Notes: generated by a model not told the origin, from the sequence alone. A stretch of DNA of 64,000 nt from Flaccisagitta enflata (GCA_965153355.1 OZ231126.1:59086001-59150000), one strand, 5' to 3'. Counted from the stretch's first letter, positions 24,416-36,778 are shown. Program-made: numbers and translations.

Positions 24416-24606
24416 TAGTCGCGTGCACGCGACTCTACAACCCGCTTTGGCCGTCGGTCGGTCGGTCGATTGGTCCGTCACACTTTACTTTTTTTATGAT
24501 TTTATTTCTTTGACCTCACTGCTCTTGCCCAAATGGTCTGGTAACCTCAAAAATGGCTCCTGCCCACCCGCACGCGACTTCGGTAGCCGTGTATCCGGCC
24601 TTGTTT
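24416..24606 (+). mobile_element. Hairpin element, subfamily A
   Basis: Head AGTCGCGTGCACGCGACT, TCTACAACCCGCTTTGGCCG, tail CGCACGCGACTTCGGTAGCC, end CCGGCCTTGTTTTT. One of the best preserved copies. Confidence 0.92.
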
Positions 24607-24741
24607 TTCTAGGTTGAACCTTGCTTGTCATTGAGAAGTAGGCCAGTAAAGAGGTCGGGGACCCAATTTCCTTTGTCACTTAAACCCTGTTCTCACTTCG
24701 ACACTAGTTTAGAGGTGCAGAGTCAACGTAATCATTTCCTT

Positions 24742-24798
24742 ACTTTCTTTCTTTCTTTCCCTCTTTCTTTTTTTCCTTTCTCTCTTTCTTTTTTTCTC

Positions 24799-24877
<79 letters not shown>

Positions 24878-24930
24878 CTTTTCTCTCTTTGTCTTTCTTT
24901 CTTTCTTTCTTTTTTACTTTCTTTCTATCT

Positions 24931-24962
<32 letters not shown>
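24742..24962. repeat. CTTT tetranucleotide array
   Basis: Long TTTC/CTTT run with CTCTTTT interruptions. Confidence 0.95.
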
Positions 24963-25005
24963 TTCCAATCCTCTCTACCATATGTTGTTTTTATTTGCCT
25001 CACTC

Positions 25006-25051
25006 ATCATTGCCCCTGCCCACTCTCACGCGACTAAGGTTGCCGTGTATC
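25006..25051 (+). mobile_element. Hairpin element tail fragment
   Basis: ATTGCCCCTGCCCACTCTCA then CGCGACTAAGGTTGCCGTG without a head; the GGCCTTG end is lost. Confidence 0.6.
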
Positions 25052-25084
25052 CAATTATTCCCCACCTCCTATGAGTTTCTCCCT

Positions 25085-25640
25085 TGGCTTTACGCCTACT
25101 CCCCAAACTCCCACACCTACTCCCCTGCCTCCCACACCTCCCACACCTACTCTCCTGCCTCCCACTCCTCCCACACCTACTCCCCTGCCCCCCACACCTA
25201 CTCCCACACCTACTCCCACACCCTCCTCACTCACTACCCCGCATTGTTAACTGACTTACTCCCCATCCTCTCCGCCAAGCCCAGTCCCCTCGCCTCAGTC
25301 AAGTGTTAAACAATCGGCCCTGTGCATCGACTTCTCCACATCCAAACATTTTCTATGTACTTTCCCCTTCTTCAGGCTACGTGTACTCTCCTCTCCACCC
25401 ACGACATCACCTACCCCGCCCCTGAATCTATAACCACGCCTACCAGATTTTGATCCCCGTCAAACCTACTAGAAGCTTTCTCCTTCTGTTGCTTCTTGCT
25501 CAGTCATCTAATCTCCTTATCACCTCCTTTACCCCTCCCTTCACCCCCCTCCCTTCACCCCCCTCCCTTCACCCCTGCCTTCTGGAGCATCATTTTTTTC
25601 AACTCCTTCAATTTTTTTTAACTCCTTCAATTCTTCATTT
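25085..25640. repeat. C-rich minisatellites
   Basis: CCCACACCTACTCCCCTGCC-like units at about 25095-25230, then CCCTTCACCCCCCT repeats near 25540-25575. No exon recognised in this pyrimidine-rich stretch. Confidence 0.7.
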
Positions 25641-25857
25641 TTTTTCTACTGGAAGGCGACGATAAGTCGGAGTCTGTCGAGATGTGGCGGGAGGGGAGAA
25701 AAAGAGGTGGAGGAAGAAGAGGAGGAGGAGCCAAAGAGATGGCGGATGGAGGAGACGAGGACGAGACCGATAGATCGACCAACCAACCGTTTGACGAGGT
25801 GATGGAGAGTCATCAAGGCATAAGTGGACGCTCAAAATCTCACATATGAGCAGTTGG

Positions 25858-26104
<247 letters not shown>

Positions 26105-26195
26105 AATTTCTGCGATGAGGATGCAATGTAAAAGTCAATTAGAACTGATATCTCGCCATTTTCACATAACATCCCTGTCGCAAAAAGAATGTTAT

Positions 26196-26250
26196 GGATG
26201 TGAGAAGGGGTGTGAGAAGGGGTGTGAGAAGGGGTGTGAGAAGGGGTGTC
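26196..26250. repeat. 12-bp tandem, GGGTGTGAGAAG
   Basis: Four to five perfect copies. Confidence 0.9.
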
Positions 26251-26576
26251 CTCATAATTTTGGATGATTTATTGAGTGCCTTAAGATGGTTGGACACCAT
26301 CATAAGTTCACTTTTTGCGAAATGCACCTTTGATACTCACACCTCCAAAGATCGCTGCCACCGTCACCGATGGTGAAAAAAAACGGAAGCAAGGTGGAGG
26401 AGCCGTCGAAATGTGGGAATGATTTAATGAAGATGGGGGAGATGGGCGTAGTCCTTTGTCGTCACCGTCCTCATCGTTTTTTGTTATCGTTATCGTCATC
26501 ATCGTCATCGTCGTCTTTATCGCCATCTTTATCTCCGTCTTCACCTTTGTAAGCCAGATGAATTAAGAACATTCGT

Positions 26577-26578
<2 letters not shown>

Positions 26579-26615
<37 letters not shown>

Positions 26616-26633
26616 TGTGAGTGTGAGTGTGAG

Positions 26634-26698
<65 letters not shown>
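26579..26698. repeat. GT array joined to GA array
   Basis: GT with GAGTGT variants at 26579-26640, then GA to 26698. Confidence 0.95.
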
Positions 26699-26701
<3 letters not shown>

Positions 26702-26735
26702 GAGGGGGCGTAAAGGTGTAGGTATCACTAGGTCA

Positions 26736-26898
26736 CTATGCGTCTGCGTGTTTCCGCTTGCAAGCGTTGCACATCATCTCAAAATCCTCGTGTTTAACAC
26801 ATTTTTCTAATTCGAAAGTATCTGATACTCTTGTAAATTGTAATTTATCCATTCTTCCCTTCTCACGGTTGTCCGGTTTTTGCTCGTCATGATCATTT
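26736..26898 (-). CDS. Candidate C-terminal tail exon, unassigned
   Basis: A CAATTTCCCAG acceptor-like site is followed by an open segment ending in TAG at 26736-26738. It reads NDHDEQKPDNREKGRMDKLQ, then SDTFELEKCVKHED, FEMMCNACKRKHADA. The composition is hydrophilic and non-repetitive, unlike nearby simple sequence, and would suit a cytoplasmic receptor tail. The strand and position are compatible with the end of the glutamate receptor gene. No conserved domain is recognisable and the M4 exon that should precede it is missing, so this could be chance. Stated as inference only. Confidence 0.18.
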
Positions 26899-26899
26899 C

Positions 26900-27660
26900 T
26901 GGGAAATTGCATTGCCAAATTTAGAAGGAGGTTTACGTCAGCGATATAAAGGATCGAGCCACTTCAGTAAAGGACCTCATCATTACTATACCTATTAATG
27001 CTTTAGAAACGTTTCATTAAAAAAAAAGCAATAATTCATTTAAGTGTGGTTGGCAAATGTGGGACGGACGGACATACGCTTATGACGAACCAAAGAGTTC
27101 TTTTGGCGCATGTAAAATGAATTAATTTTGACTAAGATTCTTGTTGGCGTGAATGAAAACTTGTCATCGTCCAACCGACCAACCGACCAACTGACTGTCC
27201 AACCAAACGACTGTCTAACCAACCAACTGACCGTTCTCTCCAATAGTGTGGCTCACAAAGTCGTCTGCGTTCAGAGTTTATTAAAAATAGAGATCGACCA
27301 TTTCAAACCCAACCCGTTTCTGTAGTCCATGACCTGCATTCTATTTTGAGCGATGGGAAATCCAGATCTGATAGAAGAAATATTGTGTTCTTTTCTTTAA
27401 AGTTTGTCGTATTTCATTTTGTATCTATTCGTTATCAAAGGCGAGTGTGGACATTCAAAAATCTTCTGACATTGAAGTTCAGAAATTGTAGTATAAATCT
27501 ACATTCCTGTTTTATGAAAGGCCATTTAGTCGTTCTTGTAGACATTTTTGTGGTTCATATCGGCAATAGGCAAAGGTTATCCACCGAGATCCGATGTAAA
27601 AAGCCCAGCTCAACGTCAAGATAAAGGTGCGCTCTGGCAAGAGCTCTTCAACTTTTATAA
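26900..27660. other. Anonymous region
   Basis: AACCGACC tetramers near 27172-27235 resemble a bare hairpin-element tetramer run without ends. No gene recognised. Confidence 0.4.
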
Positions 27661-27667
27661 ATTAAAA

Positions 27668-27845
27668 GTAGTGACCTGCCGCGCGACTCAATAACCCGCC
27701 GTGTCGGTCCGTCGGTTCGTCTGTTCTTCGTTATCACTGTTTTTCTTGTGTGTTTTTTTTTTTTGGCGTTTACGGGCAGTTTTTTCATCATTGCCCCTGC
27801 CCACCCGCGCGCCAGTTGGGTAGCTGTGTATCCGGCCTTGTTTTT
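27668..27845 (+). mobile_element. Hairpin element, subfamily A, head damaged
   Basis: GCCGCGCGACTCAATAACCC, a GTCGGTCC run, tail CGCGCGCCAGTTGGGTAGC and end CCGGCCTTGTTTTT. Confidence 0.75.
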
Positions 27846-27914
27846 TTTTCACAGTGCATGCTTCAGAAATGCAACCGAACAGTATCTTTTGTGAGCTGTG
27901 TGATATGTGCCTGT

Positions 27915-28545
27915 AAACATATGTCGCACTGAAAATTAGCATAGAATTTGCTACCCATGCCCATTGAATCATGATTTTTATAAAATGAAATTTGCTGAAA
28001 AATTGTCATGGGTGTTTTCAATAAAATTGCAAATTGATATATTTTGCATGGAAAAACTTCCACATGCCAGTTTTGACCTCAATTAAATCTTCTCATTTTA
28101 TGGTTGAAAGCTAGGCGAAAAACATAGAAAAATTCAATTTGTTATTCTACCATGACCTACACAGAATTAAAAATTTGCAGAAAAGATCAAAATACCAATA
28201 GAATAAAAACATAGCGCAATCCCTAAATCATGTACTGAGCGCGCTATGTTCTTATTTTGTTGATATTTTGATTTTCTATGCAAATTTGTAATTCTGTCTA
28301 TGCATAAATGAGAGGATTGTAAATAATTTCTTTACTTTTTTAGCACTTGATCATCAAATTTCTCGCAATCATTTTGCATTTATCTCATTTGGCAATTACA
28401 AAATAGAGATCCTTCATAACTTAACTTTTCAAGATGAAAAAAAAATAATAGAGATATTGACTTAAGCAAAATCAGTAATGGAAATAATAACTATGTCCTT
28501 TGGGTAAGTTCTTCCGGTTTGATTTTCAGTGCGTCGTATATGCCA
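27915..28545. mobile_element. Fold-back element, AT-rich
   Basis: Outer inverted ends contain CGCACTGAAAAT and ATTTTCAGTGCG. An inner palindrome is centred near 28222, with AAAACATAGCGCAATCC facing GAGCGCGCTATGTTCTTATT and arms of about 70 bp. No coding content. Confidence 0.55.
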
Positions 28546-28893
28546 TTCGCTGACTGTGACTTTCACGTCTTTTCATGACGCGTTCGTTTTGTACCAATTT
28601 TGGTAAATATAAAAACAATACTAAATATAAAAACTGTACTTAGGCAATGCAATTGTTCCATGAGCAAGAATAAAACCATGCGACACTATCGGTTTTGAAA
28701 GGCGATTATTAATTGTTAATTGTTCACACGAATATAAAGTATCACGCTAAGCCATAGACTTTGACTGGCAATTGCCATCTGGTCCTCATTTGTGACGAAG
28801 TGTAAACACAATTTTTTTCCCTCGCTTACACTTTTGATTCCTGTAAAAGGCGGTACCCTTCACATCTCCTTCATCTTAATAAAATTGATTACA

Positions 28894-28994
<101 letters not shown>

Positions 28995-29090
28995 TCGGCA
29001 CAAAAATGTTCACTACGGTTCCCACCTCAAGAAGGAAATTAAAGGGAGAGTACGGGGAAAAACGAAGACAGAAAGAAAGAAAGACCTTTT

Positions 29091-29308
29091 TCAGTCGCGT
29101 GCACGCGACTCTACAACCCGCTTTGTCCGTCCGTCCATCGGTTGGTCGGTTGGTCATGTTTTACTTTTTTTTACTTTTTTTTACTTTTACTTTTTTTATG
29201 ATTTTATTTCTTTGGCCCTACAGCTATTGCCTAGATGATCTAGTGACCTCAAATATGGCCCCTGCCCACCCGCACGCGACTTCGGTAGCCGTGTATCCGG
29301 CCTTGTTT
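29091..29308 (+). mobile_element. Hairpin element, subfamily A
   Basis: Head AGTCGCGTGCACGCGACT, CTACAACCCGCTTTGTCCG, ACTTTTTTT-rich body, tail CGCACGCGACTTCGGTAGCC, end GGCCTTGTTT. Confidence 0.92.
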
Positions 29309-29309
29309 C

Positions 29310-30093
29310 TTTCCATTTGTCTTTTTCCTTCTATTTTTCATCCACTTCCTTTGTCCATTTGCTCATCCATTTGTCTCTTTCTGTATCGTAATTCATAAGT
29401 ACGTCGAAAATTGTCTGCGCACGCACAGGTGAACAATTTCCTCACCCCAAACAAACATGCAGAATATATGACTTATGTTTTTTTTAACATTTCTTTTTAC
29501 TCTTTTCCTTTCCGCCCACATTTTCGTGTTTTTTTTTCCTTTGGCGTTTGCTGTAAATTGTAAGAAAGTCTCACAAGTATTACATGAATTCTTGTGGTTT
29601 TGTAAAAGGAGAAACTCGTCGCAAACTTCATCGATTCGACGGGAAAACGGCTTTTTTTTTTTTTTTTTTTTTCATTCTTTTTAGCTAAGTTTCAGAGTTG
29701 TTCACATTTGTTATTCTTTTCTTCAATGGTAGCTTCAATTCGTGGGTATGAATGAGCATATGGCCTTTTTTGAGTGTGTAATTAGCGGGTGAGTAAAAGT
29801 GATTTGCATTGCTGTAATTGTCATATATTATCGCGCCAATTTTATCAAAATTTGATATCAAGATATCAGATTTTATTGGTTGACCAATTTCAAATGCTTG
29901 AAAAGACCGCCCATTTCTCTGTTTTGTTTCTTTGAAAACTCGCTTTTCTCTGATTTTCTCTCTGAAACAACACGTTCTTTTTTTTCAATTCTTCATTGTT
30001 AATTTGTAAACTTTGTCAAGATTGGTGTCCAAATAGAATCTTTTTTTTCCTTTGATACTGAGACCTCACACTGAATCGGAGAGAGATAAGAGA

Positions 30094-30127
<34 letters not shown>

Positions 30128-30685
30128 AAGAAATAAGATAAAGAAAGGAGAAACGAAGAAGCAAAGAGAGAGTGAAAAATAGAAGGGGAGGGAACCATAT
30201 CAATTTCGGATTGTGAGATTTCTTTTGGGTTTGTTTAAGCCCAGGGTTGTGTTCTTTGTTCTCAGCTTTGTTACCCGGTTTTCGCTTTTTACTCCACTCC
30301 ATTCCCAGGTCGTCTTGGAATGCAAACTTGAGATTCAACGAGAAATTTCATTTCTTCTTTTCTGCATTTTTTTCCTTTTTTTCCTTTTTTTTTTTTTTTT
30401 TTTTTGCTGCTATTTCTCTCTCTGTTCACTTTACGTTTTTTTTTCTTCCTTTGTACATATTCCCGCTCTTTCCTCATCACTTTATTTTTCGTTTTTTTTC
30501 CCGTTTTCTCTGAGGAATTAGTTTTTCATTGCGCGAAAATCACTCAAAAATCTTGGCGGTGACATTGCTTCCGGTTGAGTTTAGTTGTCTAAAACTCTGA
30601 AATTCTAAAATAGCCTTGCTCAATTCTGTGCTTTTCTTCAGCTTTCCTAAAAATAAAAAGTGTCTCGGTCTCCCCCATTTTTCCG
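29310..30685. other. Anonymous region
   Basis: Poly-T tracts at about 29650 and 30370-30405 and a GA array at 30096-30124. No exon recognised. Confidence 0.5.
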
Positions 30686-31306
30686 TTACCGGGTCATCTA
30701 CCTAAGTTGTTGGATTATGTTAAGCTTTCACTCTTTGATGCCTGAAGTCATGTAATTGAAATTTATCTAGTTCTAAAGAGTAAGTATTGACGTTTTTTGT
30801 ATCAAAAATTTCATCCATTTTGGTCAAGTAGTTTGTCTTTTACATGGATTTGAAGTAAAACCTCATGTTTCCCCACTGAGCAGATTTTCCATCAAAATCC
30901 AAAGTTTTTCATGTTAACATTTCATTTCATTTTTGAACAATCTGAGCCACTTATCTAGATAAGCCTTGAATAATTTATGATTTAAACTAATTAAGTATTT
31001 TTCTTTGAATTTATCTTTAATTCAAGACTAATCTTGTCTCTTTGGAATGATTTTGTTAAAAAATATTGAAAATGAAGGCAACAAGTATTCTTGATTTACA
31101 TGAAAAATTTGTCCAATTGGAGAACATCAGCTTTTCCTTCAAATCCATAAAACAGACAAATTACTTGACCAAAATGGATGAAATTTTGATACAAAAAACG
31201 TCAAAGTATACTCTTTCAGACTAGATCAATTTCAAATACATGACTGCTACCATTTGTGAGTAAAAGCTCAACATAATCCGACAACTCAGGTGGATGTCCC
31301 GGTAAT
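30686..31306. mobile_element. Fold-back element with about 195-bp arms
   Basis: The left arm (30686-30885) starts TTACCGGGTCATCTACCTAA and contains CATCCATTTTGGTCAAGTAG. The right arm (31120-31306) contains the complements. A spacer of about 235 bp lies between. No terminal duplication could be fixed. Confidence 0.7.
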
Positions 31307-31680
31307 GAATAGTTTCATTTTATTTCCCCGTTTCTCTATTTCAGTAAAATTTCAAATCTTGACCCACCTTTTTCATCTGCATCTCCTTCCTCATCTCTCT
31401 CTTCCTCTGTCCTCCTCAGACTCAGTCCTCCTATTATGTCCTCGTCCTCAGTGGTTATCCTCCTTTAATGTCCTCGTCGTCTGTCCCACTCTTCCATAGT
31501 AACACATCTCCTCAGTCTTTCTCCTCCTCCCCCTATTTCGCCGCCCACGCAATGGAATTACCTTACCCTAGTTTGCGTGATCAACCCAATTTCATTTTCA
31601 TTCCAACTGAGTCTTTAATATTCAAAAAATCCTCTCCCTCCGGCTTCAAAGCGGCTTTCCCAATTCCCATGCATGTGAGA

Positions 31681-31682
<2 letters not shown>

Positions 31683-31750
<68 letters not shown>

Positions 31751-31782
31751 GCGTGTGCGTGTGCGTGCGTGTGCGTGTGCGT

Positions 31783-31852
<70 letters not shown>

Positions 31853-31855
31853 GTC
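31683..31855. repeat. TG array with GCGTGT core and TCTG array
   Basis: TG repeats to about 31745, a GTGCGTGC block to 31795, TG to 31816, then TCTG tetramers. Confidence 0.95.
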
Positions 31856-32185
31856 TGTCATGTCTATCTGTTGTAATCATTTGGCATACCAATCAGCGTA
31901 GTAGCGGAGAACTAAGGGACATCGTCCTTCGCCAACCCTCTGTCAAAAAGGACTAAAGTATGAATAAAAAAAGAAAGAAAAAGAACAGGAAAGAAAAAAA
32001 GATCAAGGAATGCAATCGTGAAAGGAATGCCGCACCCAAGGAAAAAAAATTACGAGGATGAACTCCGGAGAAGATCGAAGAAGCCCTCCCAAAGCCTGCA
32101 AACCCCCTCAAAGCCCTATTTTCACAACCAAGTGACAATTTGGATCAACAATTCGATCGATTCCACAACCGTATTTCTTATTCTT

Positions 32186-32498
<313 letters not shown>

Positions 32499-32510
32499 TC
32501 CACAAACACA

Positions 32511-33124
32511 GTCGCCCAGAGCTTGACGCCAGTTGACCTGAAATGATCGTCACCAACTTCAGTGGTTTTATGACCCTGATTGTGCATAGATTGCATTTCT
32601 AGAAAAAATGAAATCTGTTTTGGGGCGCTTTTTAAGATATCTAAATAAATAGCATTATTTTACTATATTTTTTACTATAACTTTTTGTGATAAATTTTTT
32701 TGATAATTTTGACTGCGGATTTAATCTCAGATGATAGTTTCCGGTTCGTTTGATATGTCACACTATATACTTTTGCAAAAGAAATAAAGTCTTATTTTTT
32801 GGTCACATTACTATATAAAACAATGCTAAATAGCAAAATTTAACTTTTTATTTCTTTTGCAAAAGTATACAGTGTGACATATCAAACGAACCGGAAACTA
32901 TCATCTGAGATGTTATCTGCAGTCAGAATTATCAAAAAAATTCATCACAAAGAGTTATAGTAAAAAATATAGTAAAATAGTACTATTTTTTTAGTTATCT
33001 TAAAAAGCGCCCCAAAACAGATTTCATTTTTTCTAAAAATGTAATCTATGCACCATCAGGGTCAGGTAACCACAGAAGTTGGTGGCGATCATTTTAGGTC
33101 AACTGGCGTCAAGCTCTGGGCGAC
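32511..33124. mobile_element. Near-perfect inverted repeat, about 280-bp arms
   Basis: The left arm starts GTCGCCCAGAGCTTGACGCC and the right arm ends GGCGTCAAGCTCTGGGCGAC. Arms match at most positions through GGTTCGTTTGATATGTCACA and its complement. The spacer is about 55 bp near 32790-32845. A long fold-back with no open frame. Confidence 0.85.
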
Positions 33125-33570
33125 TGTGCAAACACATTTCCAAGGGGTTTGCTTTGTCCCCCTAACTAATAGATTTAAATGGCGCCTTAGGTATCTGATT
33201 CTTTTGAGTATTCGATACTGAATATGCACATTCTGTGCTGATATATTTTCGGTGGTTTTTTTTTTCTTTTTTATCGAGGGCGGTCCATCCTTCCTTGAAG
33301 ATCTAACCTTCACTTTTCTTCTCCGTATTTCATACCAAAGGAGTTAAGTCGGACTTTGTAAAGAAACCGGAGTTTCAAATTTCAATTATTCCCAGTGTTA
33401 AGTGTTTATGACCATTTTACGTTTAAGAAAGATGAGACGCAGTGACGTAAGTGAGAATGAAGCGTCGTCTTGGCGTAGAAAGAGGAGAGAGAGAGAGATA
33501 GAGACAAAGAAATAATGACAGCCAAATGCAGGGAAACAAACTCCAATTATACGGAGAGGTTGTTGGGAGG

Positions 33571-33844
33571 AACAAGTGACGCGGGGTCACAATATCGTTG
33601 CGGACGGGTGGGCAGGGGCATCCAACCTCCAGCCACACCCCAACCACACCCCCAACCCCCCTCCAAGACACTCTCACACAAATAATACCAACTGCAGCTT
33701 CCTAAATATGCGTTTTTCGCGTTTTTAACTCGAGCGTGACAACGCGAGTGTGACGGACAGACGGATGGACGAACGGACGGAACAACGGACCAACAGACCA
33801 ACGGACCGACAGAGCCTCTTATAGAGTTGCGTGTCCGCAACTAA
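33571..33844 (-). mobile_element. Hairpin element, subfamily B2
   Basis: Minus strand: AGTTGCGGACACGCAACTC, TATAAGAGGCTCTGTCGG, a GTTGGTCCGTTG run, a C-rich middle, CCGTCCGCAACGATATTGTG and ACCCCGCGTCACTTGTT. The length of 274 bp is longer than copy B1. Confidence 0.85.
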
Positions 33845-34028
33845 GAAAGAAATTTCGACATATTACCGTTTTTACAATCTCAATTGGTTAATCAAGACTT
33901 GGAAATACCCATACAGTTCATATACCCTGTTAAAACCCGAAACAAAATGGAAACATGAGAGAGTTTCAGTTCCTTTCTATTTTTGGTATAGACGGAGCTT
34001 GAGAGGATGCCCAGATGGTTATGGTCTC

Positions 34029-34431
34029 CAGCCCTCTTAAAAATGTTTTCCTTCCGAGTAGCATGATTTTACCCTCTAAGTCTTGCAATATGAAAAATCT
34101 AACTCCACTTGTGAAAATACACCAAAACTTAGAAGAAACCCCAATCTTTTGCTTTTATTGACAAACAAAAACAGGAGAAATTTATCCTTACTTTACTGAC
34201 TGCCTGAAATAAAAAAAATGTATTCCTTACTAAAAATAAAGTCTCAAAAAAAAAAAAAAAAGAAATTGAACATATCTAAAAAGGTCAAACTTTGTACATT
34301 TTTCCCTTTTATCCTCCTTTTTTTCTTTCTTCTGTTCCTTTTTTTTTTTCTTCCCTATTTCTGCTTCTGATTTTCTTCCTTTTCTACTTATTCCTCCTCA
34401 GGCTTCTCTGCCCCTTCCAAAACCTTCCCAC

Positions 34432-34513
<82 letters not shown>

Positions 34514-34519
34514 TCTCTC

Positions 34520-34616
<97 letters not shown>

Positions 34617-34800
34617 CCTCCTCTTTTTCTTTTTCTTCTTCTTTTTCTTTTTCTTTTTCTTCTTCTTTTTCTTTTTTTTCTTTTTTTCCATTTTCTTTTT
34701 CCTCTTCTTCTTCTTCCTCCTCTTCTACTAAAATGTTCCGACACATGCCCTTCTCTTCCGAGTAGCGGCGCTACCCGCTACTCCACTTTTAAGAGGGCTG
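34029..34800. mobile_element. hAT-like MITE, copy 1, with 8-bp target duplication
   Basis: The ends CAGCCCTCTTAAAA and TTTTAAGAGGGCTG are perfect inverted repeats. The flanks are ATGGTCTC at 34021-34028 and ATGGTCTC at 34801-34808, an exact 8-bp duplication as made by hAT transposases. A hairpin GAGTAGCGGCGCTACCCGCT lies near the right end. The middle is filled by CT and TTC arrays (34435-34730). No transposase. Confidence 0.9.
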
Positions 34801-34809
34801 ATGGTCTCC

Positions 34810-35400
34810 TTCGGTCCACCAGGTTCATCTGGTGTACTTCAATTTAGAAAGAAATTGGTGACTCTTTTCTAAATGATACATGACCTTTGACTGAAAAGAG
34901 AAGTTTTGTCCTAGAAATTTTTCAGGTAGTTGTGATGGGTACAGATTAAAAAACATTTAGAGCTCCGAAAGCTCTTGTCCTTAATTTAGTGTACAGTAGT
35001 AACGTTGTCCAACTTTCATGCATAGAGAGAGCGGTACAATAAATGAAAATACCTCCACTTCGGAAGATAGACAAATGAAAAGACAGGCTGAAAAAAAATC
35101 CTAAGACAGAGAGACTCAAGGAGAAAGAAAGGCGTAGATTTTCGTTGGAGACGTCATGGAGGTCTTGAGGCATGTGAGGGCGGGGCGTCGATCAACAGGA
35201 GACCAAAAAGGAAAAAAAAACGGAGAGTATGAAGAAGAGATGAGTGAAAAAAAAGAACAAAATAGATACAAAAGAAAAGCACAGGAGAAACACAACATGA
35301 TAGAAACAAAAGATAGGCACAGGGGAAAGAAAACAAGATAGAAACAAAAGAGAGGCGCAGGAGGATCACGAACAAGAAATTTACAATGAAAGAGCAAGAA
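34810..35400. other. Anonymous region
   Basis: No exon recognised. The sequence is purine-rich from 35100 to 35400. Confidence 0.4.
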
Positions 35401-35401
35401 G

Positions 35402-35537
35402 AACAAGGCTGGATACACGGCAATCCAGTCGCGGACGGTTGGGCAGAAGCAGTAATGCAAAAACCGCTCGGAATTCAAAAATGTGACCTACCGACCGACC
35501 GACACGGCAAGGTGTAGAGTCGAGTGTCCGCGACTAA
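35402..35537 (-). mobile_element. Hairpin element, subfamily C
   Basis: Minus strand: AGTCGCGGACACTCGACT, CTACACCTTGCCGTGTCGG, AATTCCGAGCGGTTTTTGC, tail GTCCGCGACTGGATTGCCG, end CCAGCCTTGTT. Confidence 0.88.
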
Positions 35538-35734
35538 TAAAAAAAAATGCACGAGAGTAGATCTTTTGAGAAAGAAAAGCACAATTATGTAGCACAGGTA
35601 AAGTGGATCAGGCTGCAAGACAACAAGGACAGGGAGGATCAAACAGACATACTGGCAAACCGACAGACGGACAGCGCCTCTTGTAGACGTGCTTTGGCAA
35701 ACGTAAATAGATTCAACACTATTCGGATAGTTAG

Positions 35735-36355
35735 GTTTGGTTGAGTTGGGTTGGGTTGGGGTTGGGTTGGGATTGGTTGGGTTGGGTTGGGTTGGGGTTG
35801 GGGTTGGGTTGAGTTGTGATTGGTTTGGTTTGGTTGGGTTGGGTTGGGTTGGGTTTGGGTTGGGTTGGGTTGGGTTGGGGTTGGGTTGAGTTGTGATTGG
35901 TTTGGTTTGGTTGGGTTGGGTTGGGTTGGGTTGGGTTGGGTTGGGTTGAGTTGTGATTGGTTTGGTTGGGTTGGGTTGGGTTGGGTTGGGTTGGGTTGGG
36001 TTGGGTTGGGTTGGGTTGGGTTGGGGTTGGGTTGAGTTGTGATTGGTTTGGTTTGGTTGGGTTGGGTTGGGTTTGGGTTGGGTTTGTGATTGGTTTGGTT
36101 GGGTTGGGTTGGGTTGGGGTTGGGTTGAGTTGTGATTGGTTTGGTTGGGTTGGGTTGGGTTGGGGTTGGGTTGAGTTGTGATTGGTTTGGTTGGGTTGGG
36201 TTGGGTTGGGTTGGGTTGGGTTGGGTTGGGTTGGGTTGGGTTGGGTTGGGGTTGGGTTGAGTTGTGATTGGTTTGGTTTGGTTGGGTTGGGTTGGGTTGA
36301 GTTGAGATTGGTTTGATTTGGTTGGGTTTGGTTTGGTTGGGTTGGGTTTGGTTCG
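35735..36355. repeat. TTGGG satellite-like array with higher-order units
   Basis: About 620 bp of TTGGG pentamers punctuated by a GAGTTGTGATTGGTTTGG spacer at least seven times. The strand asymmetry is complete: all G on the plus strand. Open frames reading PNPTQPNPTQ are artefacts. Confidence 0.95.
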
Positions 36356-36598
36356 TCGCATTCTGAGCATCTCGTCCGATGCTCCACCCAGATTTTTATG
36401 CCCAGACCAATCAGCATCATTTTGCTCCTGTACAAAGCATCAGGAAGCACGGCCACTCTATCTCTGCTACATTGTTTTCCGAGGATTTCATCTCTTTTCT
36501 CGTAAATGACAAGAATTTTCCATCTGCAGTCTCTCAGTTTGGTATAGCTCCGTCTCCGACTATGTCTTTCCTTCTGTATCCGATTCTTCTGTTCTTTT

Positions 36599-36778
36599 CA
36601 GTCGCGTGCACGCGACTCTACACCCCGCTTTGTGGGTCGGTCTGTCTGTCTGTCGGTCGGTCACATTTTACTTTTTATTTTTGGACTTCACTGTTCCTGC
36701 CTTAATGGTCTAGTGACCTCAAATATGGCCCCTGCCCATCCGCACGCGACTTAGGTAGCCGTGTATCCGGCCTTGTTT
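36599..36778 (+). mobile_element. Hairpin element, subfamily A
   Basis: Head AGTCGCGTGCACGCGACT, CTACACCCCGCTTTGTGGG, tail CGCACGCGACTTAGGTAGCC, end CCGGCCTTGTTT. Confidence 0.92.

Noticed and set aside
31540-31680. Possible LINE C-terminal piece (ELPYPSLRDQPNF then SLIFKK)
   Set aside because: It faintly resembles the W-N-x-L-P-x-S-L-R-x-x-x-x-x-x-x-F-K-x-x-L ending of LINE reverse transcriptases, but the tryptophan block is missing and no other domain is near.
34946-35173. GGIFIYCTALS segment as a possible receptor M4 helix
   Set aside because: The helix is too short, interrupted by polar residues and not followed by the usual basic cytoplasmic start.
35639-36456. PNPTQ-repeat protein of about 240 codons
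   Set aside because: It is the TTGGG array read backwards. A non-repetitive N-terminal part (36360-36456) shows no domain.
36380-36600. Open sequence with HPDFYAQTNQHHFAPVQS as a possible exon
   Set aside because: No family recognised, no convincing splice sites, and both strands are open.
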